Part shown: piece after piece, positions 1 to 8,550 of the stretch
How positions within the stretch are numbered: position 1 is the first letter of the stretch
Layout: the number at the start of each line of letters is the position of its first letter
Source of the DNA: Chromatiales bacterium
Lineage (GTDB): Bacteria > Pseudomonadota > Gammaproteobacteria > JAGRGH01
Reading direction: 5' to 3'
Assembly (NCBI GenBank): GCA_020445605.1
Contig: JAGRGH010000047.1
Span: 44,956 to 108,955 of the forward strand
DNA length: 64,000 bases
Made by a program: the position numbers and the translations under genes
Notes under the pieces: model-generated
Databases searched by the model: none
What the model was told of the DNA's origin: nothing
Seen by the model: the letters and a program-made list of their open reading frames with translations, nothing else

Positions 1-588
1 ATGCTCGAGCACGAGTTCCACGAAAGCGTCACGGGTGCCGGAGGTCGGCGGCGGACCGAGCACCTCGATCTTCTCCGCCGGCAGAGCCGGGTTCACGTCC
101 TTCCAGGTCTTGTGCGGGTTCGGGATGAAGCGGCCGGCATCATACGGCTCGTCACCCTGTTTCGGATCCGGAATCTCCTTCGCCAGGGCCAGGTACAGCT
201 CCTTGCGGGTCAGGCTGTAGCGCGGATGCTGCTTGGAGTTCGCAATCGCGATGCCGTCATAGCCGACCTTGACCTCGATGACTTCCTTGACCCCGTTCTG
301 GGCGCAGGTCTTCACTTCGGAAGACTTGATGCGGCGCGAGGCGTTGGTGATGTCCGGATGCTCGACGCCGACACCGGCGCAGAACAGCTTCAGGCCACCA
401 CCGGAACCGGTCGACTCGACCTTCGGCGCCGGGAACTTGGTGGTGCGGCCGAAGCGCTCGGCGACGACCGTGGAAAACGGATACACCGTCGACGAACCGA
501 CGATATTGATGGTGTCGCGCGCCAGGGCGGCGGACCCGGCGGTGGCCGCGGTCAGCGCCGCGACGGCCAAGGTGATCTTCTTCAACAC
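1..588 (-). CDS. pstS: Phosphate ABC transporter substrate-binding protein PstS (3' part outside window)
   Basis: Periplasmic phosphate-binding protein of the high-affinity Pst transporter. Only the first 196 codons are in the window; the gene runs off the left edge. It starts with GTG, with GGAG 8 nt upstream. Residues 1-22 form a signal peptide (LKKITLAVAAL, then a small-residue AxA site before RDT). The mature start NIVGSSTVYPF and the later STGSGGG segment match the PstS/PBP-like phosphate-binding fold. The region around residue 185 (PPPTSGTRDAF) is also typical. It is divergent from phoU-phoB-phoR and preceded by a Pho-box-like sequence, so PhoB control is expected. pstCAB would lie to the left, which I cannot see. 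Confidence 0.9.
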   Translation of the reverse strand, partial: MLKKITLAVAALTAATAGSAALARDTINIVGSSTVYPFSTVVAERFGRTTKFPAPKVESTGSGGGLKLFCAGVGVEHPDITNASRRIKSSEVKTCAQNGVKEVIEVKVGYDGIAIANSKQHPRYSLTRKELYLALAKEIPDPKQGDEPYDAGRFIPNPHKTWKDVNPALPAEKIEVLGPPPTSGTRDAFVELVLEH

Positions 589-644
589 AGTAGATTCTCC
601 AATCAAACAGGGACGGTTGACGGGCGGAAAGACTACCCCTGCGT

Positions 645-662
645 TGTGACAGCCGTGTGACA
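645..662 (-). promoter_or_regulatory. Pho box upstream of pstS
   Basis: On the minus strand this reads TGTCACA-CGGC-TGTCACA: two identical 7-bp direct repeats 11 bp apart, the spacing of PhoB half-sites (consensus CTGTCAT-A-T-A/T-CTGTCA). It ends 57 bp before the pstS GTG. A possible -10, TAGTCT at 635-630, begins 9 bp downstream, the usual arrangement when the Pho box replaces the -35. PhoB is encoded about 0.8 kb away. Confidence 0.8.
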
Positions 663-707
663 CCAGGCGCCGGGCGCTCCGGCCGGAAAAACCGCGCCGC
701 TGCGCCG

Positions 708-725
708 GTGACGGACAGATGACAG
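708..725 (-). promoter_or_regulatory. Second Pho-box-like site between pstS and phoU
   Basis: The minus strand reads CTGTCATCTGTCCGTCAC, which matches the 18-bp Pho box consensus at about 15 positions. It could extend PhoB binding upstream of pstS or help control the divergent phoU operon. It overlaps the longest possible phoU reading frame, which supports a later phoU start. Confidence 0.55.
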
Positions 726-747
726 AACAGGCAAACCCGATCCCCGG

Positions 748-765
748 CTGTAATATAGATGTAAC
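748..765 (+). promoter_or_regulatory. Pho-box-like site upstream of phoU
   Basis: The plus strand reads CTGTAATATAGATGTAAC: TGTAA half-sites 11 bp apart, about 14 of 18 matches to the Pho box, 35-50 bp before the proposed phoU start. It is weaker than the pstS-proximal site. Part of it (TAATAT) could equally be a -10 element. Confidence 0.4.
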
Positions 766-799
766 GTTTCCTCGGTTACCCTGCCCGGCACTGAACTCC

Positions 800-1528
800 A
801 TGGTCACCAACCGCATGAATCTTGGCCGCCACATCCTCCATCGCTACGATCAGGAACTCGAAAGCCTGCGCTCGCGCGCGCTGGCGATGGGTGGGCTCGC
901 CGAGCGCCAGATCAGCGACGCCCTGACGGCACTCAACGAGCGCAACACCGAACTCGCCGATTACGTCGTACGCACCGACCACCGGGTCAACGCCCAGGAG
1001 GTCAGCATCGACGAGGATTGCACCTACATCCTCGCGCGGCGCCAGCCGGCCGCGGGCGACCTGCGCATGGTCATGGCCATCATCAAGACGATCACGGACA
1101 TCGAGCGCATCGGCGACGAATCCGAGAAGATCGCGAAGATGGCGATCCGCCTCGCGGCAACCACGGTGCCGCATTTCGAGCGGCTGATCGAGCACATCAA
1201 CGAACTCGGCGCGATGGTGCGAGAGAGCCTGCGCGACGCACTGGACGCCTTCGTGCGCATGGACGTCGACGCGGCGATCGCCGCGGCCAAAAAGGACAAG
1301 GCCGTCGACAGCCGCTATGCCGCGCTGCTCGGCGAACTCGGCGACGAGATCAAGACCGAGCCGTCCGCCGCCGACGCCTACCAGCAGCTGATCTGGGTGG
1401 TGCGCTCGCTGGAGCGGATCGGCGACCACTCGAAGAACATCTGCGAATACGTGATCTATCTCGTGCGAGGCCGCGATGTCCGGCATATCTCCATCGATGA
1501 GCTCGAACGCGAACTCGCGAACCCTTGA
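800..1528 (+). CDS. phoU: Phosphate signalling regulator PhoU
   Basis: Cytoplasmic negative modulator that links the Pst transporter to PhoR when phosphate is sufficient. About 242 residues, all-helical, with the two repeated PhoU bundles: first half NAQEVSIDEDC and RIGDESEKIAKMA, second half RIGDHSKNICEYVIYLVRG, carrying the E/DxxxD metal-binding pattern. The frame is open from 719, but that start lies inside a Pho-box-like site. ATG at 800 (MVTNRMNLGRH) or 815 gives the normal family length; neither has a clear Shine-Dalgarno. phoB overlaps its 3' end by 53 bp, so phoU-phoB-phoR is one operon. Confidence 0.93.
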   Translation: MVTNRMNLGRHILHRYDQELESLRSRALAMGGLAERQISDALTALNERNTELADYVVRTDHRVNAQEVSIDEDCTYILARRQPAAGDLRMVMAIIKTITDIERIGDESEKIAKMAIRLAATTVPHFERLIEHINELGAMVRESLRDALDAFVRMDVDAAIAAAKKDKAVDSRYAALLGELGDEIKTEPSAADAYQQLIWVVRSLERIGDHSKNICEYVIYLVRGRDVRHISIDELERELANP

Positions 1529-2225
1529 GCACGACGCCGGCGCACGGGTGCTCGTCGTCGACGACGAGCCGGACCTGCGCGAAATGCTGGTGTTTTCGCT
1601 CGAGTCCGCGGGTTATACCGTCGACTCCGCGCCCGACGGCCTCAGCGCCTGGGCCCGCATGGCCGACACGACACCGGATCTCGTGCTGCTCGACTGGATG
1701 CTGCCGGACCTGAACGGGGTCGAGCTGCTGCGGCGGATGCGCCGCGAGCCGCGGCTGGCCGAAACACCGGTGATCATGCTCACGGCGCGCGGCGAGGAAA
1801 CCGACCGCGTGCGCGGGCTCGACAATGGCGCCGACGACTATGTGACCAAGCCGTTCTCGATGCGCGAACTGCTCGCGCGCATGCGCGCGAACCTGCGCCG
1901 CGGCACCGGCGGCGGCGGTACCGAGGTGCTGCAGATCGGCCCGGTGCGCATGGACCTCGCCAGCCACCGCGTCACCGCCTCCGACGAGGGCGTGGATCTG
2001 GGACCGACCGAGTTCCGGTTGCTGCGTCATTTCATGCAGCATCCTGACCGCGTCTACAGCCGCACGCAGCTGCTCGATTCGGTCTGGGGCACGAACGTGT
2101 ATGTCGAGGAACGTACCGTCGACGTGCACATCCGCCGGCTGCGCAAGGCACTGGAGCCGACCGGCGCCGACAGTCTGGTACAGACGGTTCGCGGCGCCGG
2201 GTACCGGTTCTCGCCGGCGGGCTGA
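1476..2225 (+). CDS. phoB: Phosphate regulon response regulator PhoB
   Basis: OmpR/PhoB-type transcription factor, activated by PhoR when phosphate is scarce, binding Pho boxes such as those before pstS. Receiver domain about residues 24-140: acidic pair in VLVVDDEPD, phospho-acceptor in LLDWMLPD (D73 from this start), conserved lysine in YVTKPFS. The C-terminal winged helix has YSRTQLLDSVWG and VDVHIRRLRKALEP. The ATG at 1476 has GAGG 5 nt upstream but lies inside phoU. ATG 1497 or GTG 1548 are possible and would remove an N-terminal extension not usual in PhoB. Confidence 0.95.
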   Translation: MSGISPSMSSNANSRTLEHDAGARVLVVDDEPDLREMLVFSLESAGYTVDSAPDGLSAWARMADTTPDLVLLDWMLPDLNGVELLRRMRREPRLAETPVIMLTARGEETDRVRGLDNGADDYVTKPFSMRELLARMRANLRRGTGGGGTEVLQIGPVRMDLASHRVTASDEGVDLGPTEFRLLRHFMQHPDRVYSRTQLLDSVWGTNVYVEERTVDVHIRRLRKALEPTGADSLVQTVRGAGYRFSPAG

Positions 2226-2260
2226 GCACGACCACCGCCGCGATGTCCGCCTGATCTGCC

Positions 2261-3571
2261 ATGGGCCATCTCTCACCATGGCGCAGTGAACTATGGCTGG
2301 TCGTGCTCGCGAGCGCGGCGCTGCTGATCATCGGCCAGACCCACGATCTCGGGCTGTTGCCGCTGGCGGTCGGCGGGCTTGCCTACCTCGTCTGGCACGC
2401 CTACAACCTCGCCCGGCTGCTGCGCTGGCTCAGTCGCGAGGGACGCACCCCGCCGCCCGATCCGTTTGGCGTGTGGGGTTTCGTGTTCTACCGCGTCGAC
2501 GTGCGCGAGCGCCGCTCGCGCGAGCGCAAGCGCAAGCTCGGCAAGCGACTCAAGCGCCTGAACCAGTCCGTGCGCGCGCTGCCCTACGCGCTGCTCGAGC
2601 TCAACGACCGGTTCGAAATCCAGTGGTCGAATCCCGCCGCGAAGAAACTCCTGGCCCTGCATGGCGAGGACACCGGCCAGTCCATCGCAAACCTCGTGCG
2701 CGCGCCCGAGTTCACGCGCTATCTGCAACAGCGAAATTTCAACCAGCCGGTCACCGTGGACGCGACACTCGATCGCCCGGCGCTGGCGCTGCGCGCCGTG
2801 CCCTACGGCAAGCGCGCCTTCCTGCTGACCGCCCGCGACATCACCGCGCAGCGCAGGAGCGAGCAGTTACAGCGCGACTTCGTCGCGAACGCCTCGCACG
2901 AGCTGCGCACACCGCTGACCGTGCTGTCCGGCTCGATCGAACAACTGCGCATGCAGGCGTCGGAAGACCCCGCCTGGGCCCGGCCGCTGGGCTGGATGGA
3001 ACGCCAGACCGAGCGCATGACGCGCATCGTCGAGGATCTGCTGCTGCTGGCCCGGCTCGAACGCGCACGCGACGCGAGCGAGGCCGGCGAGCCGGTGGAC
3101 CTGTCGGGCCTCGCGCGCGCCTGCGTGGACGAGGCAACCGAACTCAGCCGCCGCGAGGGCGGGCACGCCATCGACGCAAGGATCGAATCCGGCGTGCGGA
3201 TCGTCGGCTTCGTCGACGAGTTGCGCGCTGCACTGGCGAATCTGCTCGTCAACGCGGTGCGCTACACACCGGCCGGCGGCGCGATCGAGATCCGTCTCGC
3301 GACCACCGGCGACGGCGTGCGGTTCAGCGTGAAGGATTCGGGGCCCGGCATCCCGGCGGCACACCACGCCCGGCTCACCGAGCGTTTCTACCGCGTGGAC
3401 GCCGGCCGCTCGCGCGAGGCGGGTGGAACCGGACTGGGGCTCGCGATCGTCAAGCATGTGCTCGATCGCTACGGCGCGAAACTTGCGATCGACTCGGCCC
3501 CGGGCCGTGGCTCGACCTTTGGCTTTGTGATCGGCGCGGACTACCGCGTGGACACCGCCAGGGCGTCGTAA
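2261..3571 (+). CDS. phoR: Phosphate regulon sensor histidine kinase PhoR
   Basis: Inner-membrane histidine kinase that phosphorylates PhoB. 436 residues. Two membrane segments near the N-terminus (about 10-25 and 30-47) with almost no periplasmic loop, as usual for PhoR; a basic linker (residues 80-100); a PAS domain (about 105-195); HisKA with NASHELRTPLT (H213); and a HATPase domain with DSGPGIP and GGTGLGLAIVKH. It lies 35 bp after phoB in the same operon. The gene converges on gspD with a 28-bp gap. Confidence 0.94.
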   Translation: MGHLSPWRSELWLVVLASAALLIIGQTHDLGLLPLAVGGLAYLVWHAYNLARLLRWLSREGRTPPPDPFGVWGFVFYRVDVRERRSRERKRKLGKRLKRLNQSVRALPYALLELNDRFEIQWSNPAAKKLLALHGEDTGQSIANLVRAPEFTRYLQQRNFNQPVTVDATLDRPALALRAVPYGKRAFLLTARDITAQRRSEQLQRDFVANASHELRTPLTVLSGSIEQLRMQASEDPAWARPLGWMERQTERMTRIVEDLLLLARLERARDASEAGEPVDLSGLARACVDEATELSRREGGHAIDARIESGVRIVGFVDELRAALANLLVNAVRYTPAGGAIEIRLATTGDGVRFSVKDSGPGIPAAHHARLTERFYRVDAGRSREAGGTGLGLAIVKHVLDRYGAKLAIDSAPGRGSTFGFVIGADYRVDTARAS

Positions 3572-3599
3572 GCCATCAGCCGACGCCCGGCGCCGTCCG

Positions 3600-5849
3600 T
3601 CACGGCGACGATTCGCGGGTCAGGTTGCGAATCTGCGGCAGCGTGGAATCGTAGATGCCGAAGGCCTGGTTGAGGCGCTGGCGCATCTCCTCGGTGACCT
3701 TGTTCGCCTCGTCGGAGTCGCGAATGATCCGCGGGGTGATCAGCACGATGAGTTCGGTGCGCGACAGGCTGTCGTTGGTCGATCCGAACAGGTTGCCGAT
3801 CACCGGCAGCCGGTACAGGAGCGGCACGCCACTCTTGCCACGCGTCTGGTTGTCCTGGATCAGGCCGCCGAGCACGATGGTCTGGCCCGACTGCACCGCG
3901 ATCACGCTCTCGATCGTGCGCTGCAGGAATGAGCGCTGCCCCGTGGCCGTGTCGATCTGGCCGACGTCGGTGACCTCCTGGGTCAGTTCCATGGTGATCA
4001 GCCCGCCGGCGTTGATGCGCGGGGTGACATCCAGGGAGATGCCGGTGTCCTTGAACTGGATCTGGTTGGTGACGATGTTGTTCGTCACACCACCGGTCTG
4101 GTCGAGGTTCTGGGTGGTCGAGGTGAACACCGGCTGCTGATTGCCGACCCGGATGTTGCCCGATTCGTTGTCGAGCACCATCAGGTGCGGCGCCTGCAGG
4201 ATGCGCACCTTCGAATCGCGCGCCAGCGCCTGCAGGAACGCACTGACCACGCCACCGGCATCGGTCAGCGCATAGCTGAAGCCGTTGGCGATGGCCGCGC
4301 CGGTCTGGCCGATGGACAGCGAATCGACGTTGCCGGACACCGCACCGGTGCCGGTGTAAGCATCGCCGAAGGCCTTGATGCCGCTGTTCTTGAAGTACCA
4401 CTGCACGCCGTACTCGAGATTGCCGGTCAGGCTGACCTCGGCGATCGTCGCCTCGATCAGCACCTGGCGACGCGGCACATCCAGACGCTTGAGCGTCTCC
4501 TCGATGATGCGGTAATCGCGCGGCGAGGCGAGGATCAGCAGCACGTTGTTGTCTTCGTCGGCGATGACCCGGACCTGTTCGCGGTCGATCGCACCGGTCT
4601 TGTCGCCATCCGCAGACGCACGGGTCGTACGCCGGTTCTGGGTGGTCTTGTCGTTTTTCTTTTCGTCCTTTTTGTCTTTGCTGGTCGAGCTCACGCTGGT
4701 CTGCTGGCGATTCGGCGCCGTGCGTGCGGCCGGCGTCGAACTCGACGAACTGCCGCCCGAAACCTCGAAGACGTCCTGCAGCAGATCGGCCAGATGCGCC
4801 GCCTCGCTGTTCTGCACCTGATAGACGTACAGGCGCTGTTCGCCGAGCACCTCTCCGGCGCCCGAGTCGAGCCGGTCGATCCAGATGCGCGCCTGTTCCA
4901 GGTACGCGGGCTGCGGGGTGATGACGAGCACCGATTCCAGCCGCTCGATCGGCAGGAACTGGAACAGCCCGGACACCGGCGATTCCGAGCCCGCGCCGAG
5001 CACCTTGTCTAGCTCGCCGACCAGGGTCTGCGGGTCGGCGAAGCGAACCGGGAAGATGCCGACCGACATGCCCGCCAGCCAGTTCACGTCGAAGACGTCG
5101 ATCGTCTCCTGCATGCGCGCCAGATCACGCGCCGTACCGGCCAGCATCAGTAGATTTCGCGCCGGGTCGACCGACAGGATCCCGGACGGCGGCGCGAACG
5201 GCTTGAGCAGCTTTTCCATCTCCGTGGCGCTGATGAACGCCAGCGGTACCACGCGCACGCTGTAGCCGATCGCTGACAGGTTCGCGCCGGCCTGCGGGCG
5301 CAGATTGCCCGCGACGGCCTTGTCCAGCATGACGACCTTGTAGAGCTTGCCATCGGCGACCAGGGCCACGCCGTAGAAACGCAGCAGGTCCTCGAACACG
5401 GTCAGCAGGTCGTTGCGCGCGATCGGCCGTCCCGTGGTGATCGACACCGCGCCGACGACCCCCGGGTCGATCACGAAGTTCTCCTGCAGGATGTCGCCGA
5501 GCACCGACTGCACGACCTCGCGCACATCGGTGTTCTGGAAGTTCAGCGTGACCTTGCCACCGCCGGCATCACGACCCGGCCCGGGCGGGCCCTTCGGGTC
5601 GGCGGTAAACCGGCCCGAGCCCGGAAACAGCTGTGTCTCGCGAGACTCATCATCACCCGCAGCGAGAGCCCGGTCGGACAGGTCAACGCTCGCCGGCAGT
5701 CCCGGCGGCGGCGCCGTCGTGCCGGTCAGCTCGCGCGGCAGCGGGGCCGCCGGCCCTTCGGACGCGGGTGGCGTGGCACAGGCCCCGACAATCGAGACCA
5801 GGCCGGCGACGCCGAGCGCACGCACGGCGGAAGTGAGCTTTGCAATCAC
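3600..5849 (-). CDS. gspD: Type II secretion outer-membrane secretin GspD
   Basis: Forms the outer-membrane channel of the type II secretion system. GTG start gives 749 residues with a lipoprotein signal ending in SIVGAC (lipid-bearing C24); the frame continues upstream but without a better start. N0 domain begins at VTLNFQNTDVREVV; N1-N3 repeats follow. A Ser/Thr/Lys/Asp-rich low-complexity insert (about residues 390-450) sits in N3. The secretin core contains VPLLYRLPVIGNLFGS and ELIVLITPRII. A lipidated secretin may reach the outer membrane without a separate pilotin. It is the last gene of a leftward gspJ-K-L-M-C-D cluster. Confidence 0.93.
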   Translation of the reverse strand: MIAKLTSAVRALGVAGLVSIVGACATPPASEGPAAPLPRELTGTTAPPPGLPASVDLSDRALAAGDDESRETQLFPGSGRFTADPKGPPGPGRDAGGGKVTLNFQNTDVREVVQSVLGDILQENFVIDPGVVGAVSITTGRPIARNDLLTVFEDLLRFYGVALVADGKLYKVVMLDKAVAGNLRPQAGANLSAIGYSVRVVPLAFISATEMEKLLKPFAPPSGILSVDPARNLLMLAGTARDLARMQETIDVFDVNWLAGMSVGIFPVRFADPQTLVGELDKVLGAGSESPVSGLFQFLPIERLESVLVITPQPAYLEQARIWIDRLDSGAGEVLGEQRLYVYQVQNSEAAHLADLLQDVFEVSGGSSSSSTPAARTAPNRQQTSVSSTSKDKKDEKKNDKTTQNRRTTRASADGDKTGAIDREQVRVIADEDNNVLLILASPRDYRIIEETLKRLDVPRRQVLIEATIAEVSLTGNLEYGVQWYFKNSGIKAFGDAYTGTGAVSGNVDSLSIGQTGAAIANGFSYALTDAGGVVSAFLQALARDSKVRILQAPHLMVLDNESGNIRVGNQQPVFTSTTQNLDQTGGVTNNIVTNQIQFKDTGISLDVTPRINAGGLITMELTQEVTDVGQIDTATGQRSFLQRTIESVIAVQSGQTIVLGGLIQDNQTRGKSGVPLLYRLPVIGNLFGSTNDSLSRTELIVLITPRIIRDSDEANKVTEEMRQRLNQAFGIYDSTLPQIRNLTRESSP

Positions 5850-5953
5850 GCTTTCGGGTTCCCGATTGATGTTCTTGTCAGTGCGCACGTCTTGAGACCG
5901 GTACCAGTTCGAACGTCGGCCGCGGCGGTGGTTCAAGCCCGCGCCGGTCACGG

Positions 5954-6754
5954 TCAGCCGCCCGCGTCGGATGCGCCATCGGACTGCGACTTGGTTTTGC
6001 GTGCAGCCTCTTCCTGCACGGCCCACGGCGACTTGCGATAGCGAAACTCGCGCTCGACCGTTGGGGCTGCCGGGTTCGCGCTACGGCGTCCGGCGCGCGC
6101 GGCGGCCTGTGCCCGCCGACGCACCTCCGCCGCGGCATTCGGCGCCGCCGGATTGGCCGGCATTCCGGCCGGGACGCTGGCGGGCTTGGCGGCCCCGGGG
6201 ACCGCAGGTGCGGCCCGCGACGCGGGACGCGCCGGCGCCGACGGCTTCGACGTGCGGTCGATCTCCATGTTCAGTGTACGGCCGGCATTTTCGACGCTGA
6301 GGTTCGTGTTGTCGATGTTCGTGATCCGCCAGCCTTCCAGTTCCGCACCGACCGGCAGGCGTACCACGTCGCCGCCCGATCGCGGCCGCAGCAGGGCAAG
6401 ATTTCGATCCGGAGTGGTGACCACACCGATGAGATCGTAGGCCGGCGGTTCGAGCGGTGGCGGTTCGTCGTCAGGCTCCTCGCTGACCTCGGTCTGCTCG
6501 GGCGGCGGCTTGCGGCGATCCTCACGAAACACCGTACGATCGACGATTTCCGCGTAGTGATCGAATGGCGGCACGCCCAGCCCGGCGATGGGAATCGGCG
6601 CGTCCGACTGTGTCACCTCGACCTCTGGTGGCGTCGGCGGCAAGGTCGGCGCACGCACCGGCCATAGTACGTGGTAGAGCGTAACCGCGCACGCGACGGC
6701 AATCAGGACCAGCAGGGCCGCCGTGAGCGGATTCGTGGAACGCGCGCGTTTCAC
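5954..6754 (-). CDS. gspC: Type II secretion inner-membrane protein GspC (XpsN-like)
   Basis: Links the inner-membrane platform to the secretin. 266 residues: one membrane helix (about 10-32), a Pro-rich linker, then a GspC homology domain (VDRTVFREDRR, YDLIGVVTTPD, LPVGAELEGWRITNID). The C-terminal 110 residues are Ala/Pro/Arg-rich and carry no PDZ or coiled-coil module. The position between gspM and gspD matches Xanthomonas xpsN. GTG start 1 bp after the gspM stop. The name GspN would also be defensible. Confidence 0.8.
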   Translation of the reverse strand: MKRARSTNPLTAALLVLIAVACAVTLYHVLWPVRAPTLPPTPPEVEVTQSDAPIPIAGLGVPPFDHYAEIVDRTVFREDRRKPPPEQTEVSEEPDDEPPPLEPPAYDLIGVVTTPDRNLALLRPRSGGDVVRLPVGAELEGWRITNIDNTNLSVENAGRTLNMEIDRTSKPSAPARPASRAAPAVPGAAKPASVPAGMPANPAAPNAAAEVRRRAQAAARAGRRSANPAAPTVEREFRYRKSPWAVQEEAARKTKSQSDGASDAGG

Positions 6755-6755
6755 G

Positions 6756-7352
6756 TCACGGCACCTCGCGCCGATAGCCGGTGATGTCGAAGGTCGCCGT
6801 CACGTCCGTGATGCTTTCGACCACGCGCTTGTTGTCCACACGCCGGGTCTGCCGACGGTTTCGCGACTGCAATTGCAACTCGTCAAGGATCAGCAGCGGC
6901 TCGGCCTGACTCTCGATGCTGTGCAGCACGGAGGCGACGGCCTCGGTATCACCGCTGATGTTGACGCGCACGGCGACGGCCTCGAACGGCGACTCGGCGC
7001 GGGTCGGCAGCTTCTGCGAGGACAGCAGGGTGCCGCCGGCGGCCTCGACGATTTCCTTGACCTGCTGCTGCAACCGGTTCGCGGCGAGCACATCCGAGGC
7101 GTCCGGCAGATAAAGCGTTGCGAAGCTGGTATCGGCACGCAGCCGCTCGACGCGCGCCTGCACCGCCGGCCCCGAATCGATCACACCCTGGGTCGCGGCG
7201 ATCTGGCGCGCGCGCTGGTCGATGCGTTGCGAATTGACCCGATACTCGGTCACCAGCGGATCGTAGACGACGATATACACGGCCGCGACCAGCAGCAGCA
7301 GCAGCGCCAGCGCGGCACCACAATGCAGGATCCGTCCCATGCGCGACTTCAA
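6756..7352 (-). CDS. gspM: Type II secretion protein GspM
   Basis: Inner-membrane platform protein that pairs with GspL. 198 residues: short cytoplasmic N-terminus, one membrane helix (about 10-30, GAALALLLLLVAAVYIVV), then a coiled-coil stretch (RIDQRARQIAATQ) and a ferredoxin-like periplasmic domain. Size and topology match the GspM family. It overlaps gspL by 4 bp and is followed 1 bp later by gspC, so it is coupled to both. Confidence 0.85.
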   Translation of the reverse strand: MKSRMGRILHCGAALALLLLLVAAVYIVVYDPLVTEYRVNSQRIDQRARQIAATQGVIDSGPAVQARVERLRADTSFATLYLPDASDVLAANRLQQQVKEIVEAAGGTLLSSQKLPTRAESPFEAVAVRVNISGDTEAVASVLHSIESQAEPLLILDELQLQSRNRRQTRRVDNKRVVESITDVTATFDITGYRREVP

Positions 7353-8464
7353 CGGCCTTCTCCTGGCGGGTCGCCTGTTGCACCAGGCGCATCCGGCGGC
7401 GCCAGCTCGCCGCCCATGCGCGCGCGCATTTCGATATGGAAGCGCTCGCGACTCGTGCGCGTGTTCTGGGTGACGGTCGAGCGAAACTTGACGTCTTCGA
7501 ACAGCGGCGAGGCCTCGAGCAGCGGAATCAGCGCGTAGGCCTCGCTGGATTCGCCGCGCAGTTCGAGCCTGCCCTTCTCGTAGCTGATCTGCTGCACCCA
7601 GGTGGAATCCGGCAACAGGTGCGTCACTTCGAGCAGCAGGTCGGGGACATGCGGAACCGCAATGCGTCGCTCGATTGCAAACCGCTGCGCGCGCTCGAGA
7701 ATACTCGCCTCCTCGCGCAGCTTGATGACCGCATCGGCCTGCTCGCGTGCCTTCGCAAGCTGCGCCGCCTGGGCATCGAGCGCCTTGCCCTGCTGATGCA
7801 CCGGCAAGGCGAGCGCCGCGGCGACAAGCCCCAGAAGCACCAGCCCCAGCAGCAGATTCAGCCCCGCGGACGAGCGCCCGCGCGGACGCTTTTCGACCGG
7901 CAGAAGGTTGAGCGAGCGCGGTGCACCGTCCACGCTGACCCCGGCGATCTCCACATGCCCGCGGCCGAGTTCCGCAATGGCCGCATCGACACCCGCACGC
8001 GCCGTTGTGAACAGGCGCGCGGCGACATGCTGGGCGTCGGCTTCGCCGGTTTCGGCGACGTAGTCGAAATAGACCTGCTCGGCGCGAAACGGCGTGCGGC
8101 GTTCCATTTCAAAGCCCAGCACTTCGCGCAGGTTCTCTTCGGCCGCGCGCGGCAGCACCACACGGGTGACCAGAACCTCGCCGGATTCCAGCTGAAGCAC
8201 GGTCGCACGCGGGCGACCGGCGGTTCGCTCGATGAGGTGCAGCGCGAGTTCTTCAGTCCGCAGCGGATCGCCCGCCTCGCCGTTGATCTGCCAGCCGTCC
8301 CCGCTGCGGCGAACCGCGAGCGGTGCATCGCCCGCCGCGATGCGCGTGCGCACGGCTGCGGGAATGCAACCGGCCAGGCCTTCGCGCCACCAGCCCCACA
8401 GGCGCGCGAGCGTCGAATTGCGTCCGCCCAGCGCTTGACCGATGGCTCCCGCGCCTAATGCCAT
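7349..8464 (-). CDS. gspL: Type II secretion protein GspL
   Basis: Bitopic platform protein that recruits the GspE ATPase. 371 residues: cytoplasmic actin-like part (about 1-195, including VVLPRAAEENLREVLGFEM and LNLLPVEKRPRG just before the membrane), one membrane helix (about 201-222), and a periplasmic ferredoxin-like domain that would pair with GspM. The 86-bp stretch between the gspK stop and this ATG (8465-8550) has no other reading frame I can support. Confidence 0.87.
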   Translation of the reverse strand: MALGAGAIGQALGGRNSTLARLWGWWREGLAGCIPAAVRTRIAAGDAPLAVRRSGDGWQINGEAGDPLRTEELALHLIERTAGRPRATVLQLESGEVLVTRVVLPRAAEENLREVLGFEMERRTPFRAEQVYFDYVAETGEADAQHVAARLFTTARAGVDAAIAELGRGHVEIAGVSVDGAPRSLNLLPVEKRPRGRSSAGLNLLLGLVLLGLVAAALALPVHQQGKALDAQAAQLAKAREQADAVIKLREEASILERAQRFAIERRIAVPHVPDLLLEVTHLLPDSTWVQQISYEKGRLELRGESSEAYALIPLLEASPLFEDVKFRSTVTQNTRTSRERFHIEMRARMGGELAPPDAPGATGDPPGEGR

Positions 8465-8550
8465 GGGCGGCTCACTCCGGTCACTGCGGTTTCGCGGCGC
8501 GCGGCTTCGCGCGTGCCAGAGGGTCGGTCAGATCGGGCGCTGGTGTGCAT

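Noticed and set aside
719..799. PhoU start at 719
   Set aside because: It lies in a Pho-box-like site and would add 27 residues not found in the family; 800 or 815 gives the normal length.
2293..3654. Long Arg/Ala-rich frame parallel to phoR
   Set aside because: Alternative-frame shadow of a GC-rich gene; phoR has complete kinase motifs in its own frame.
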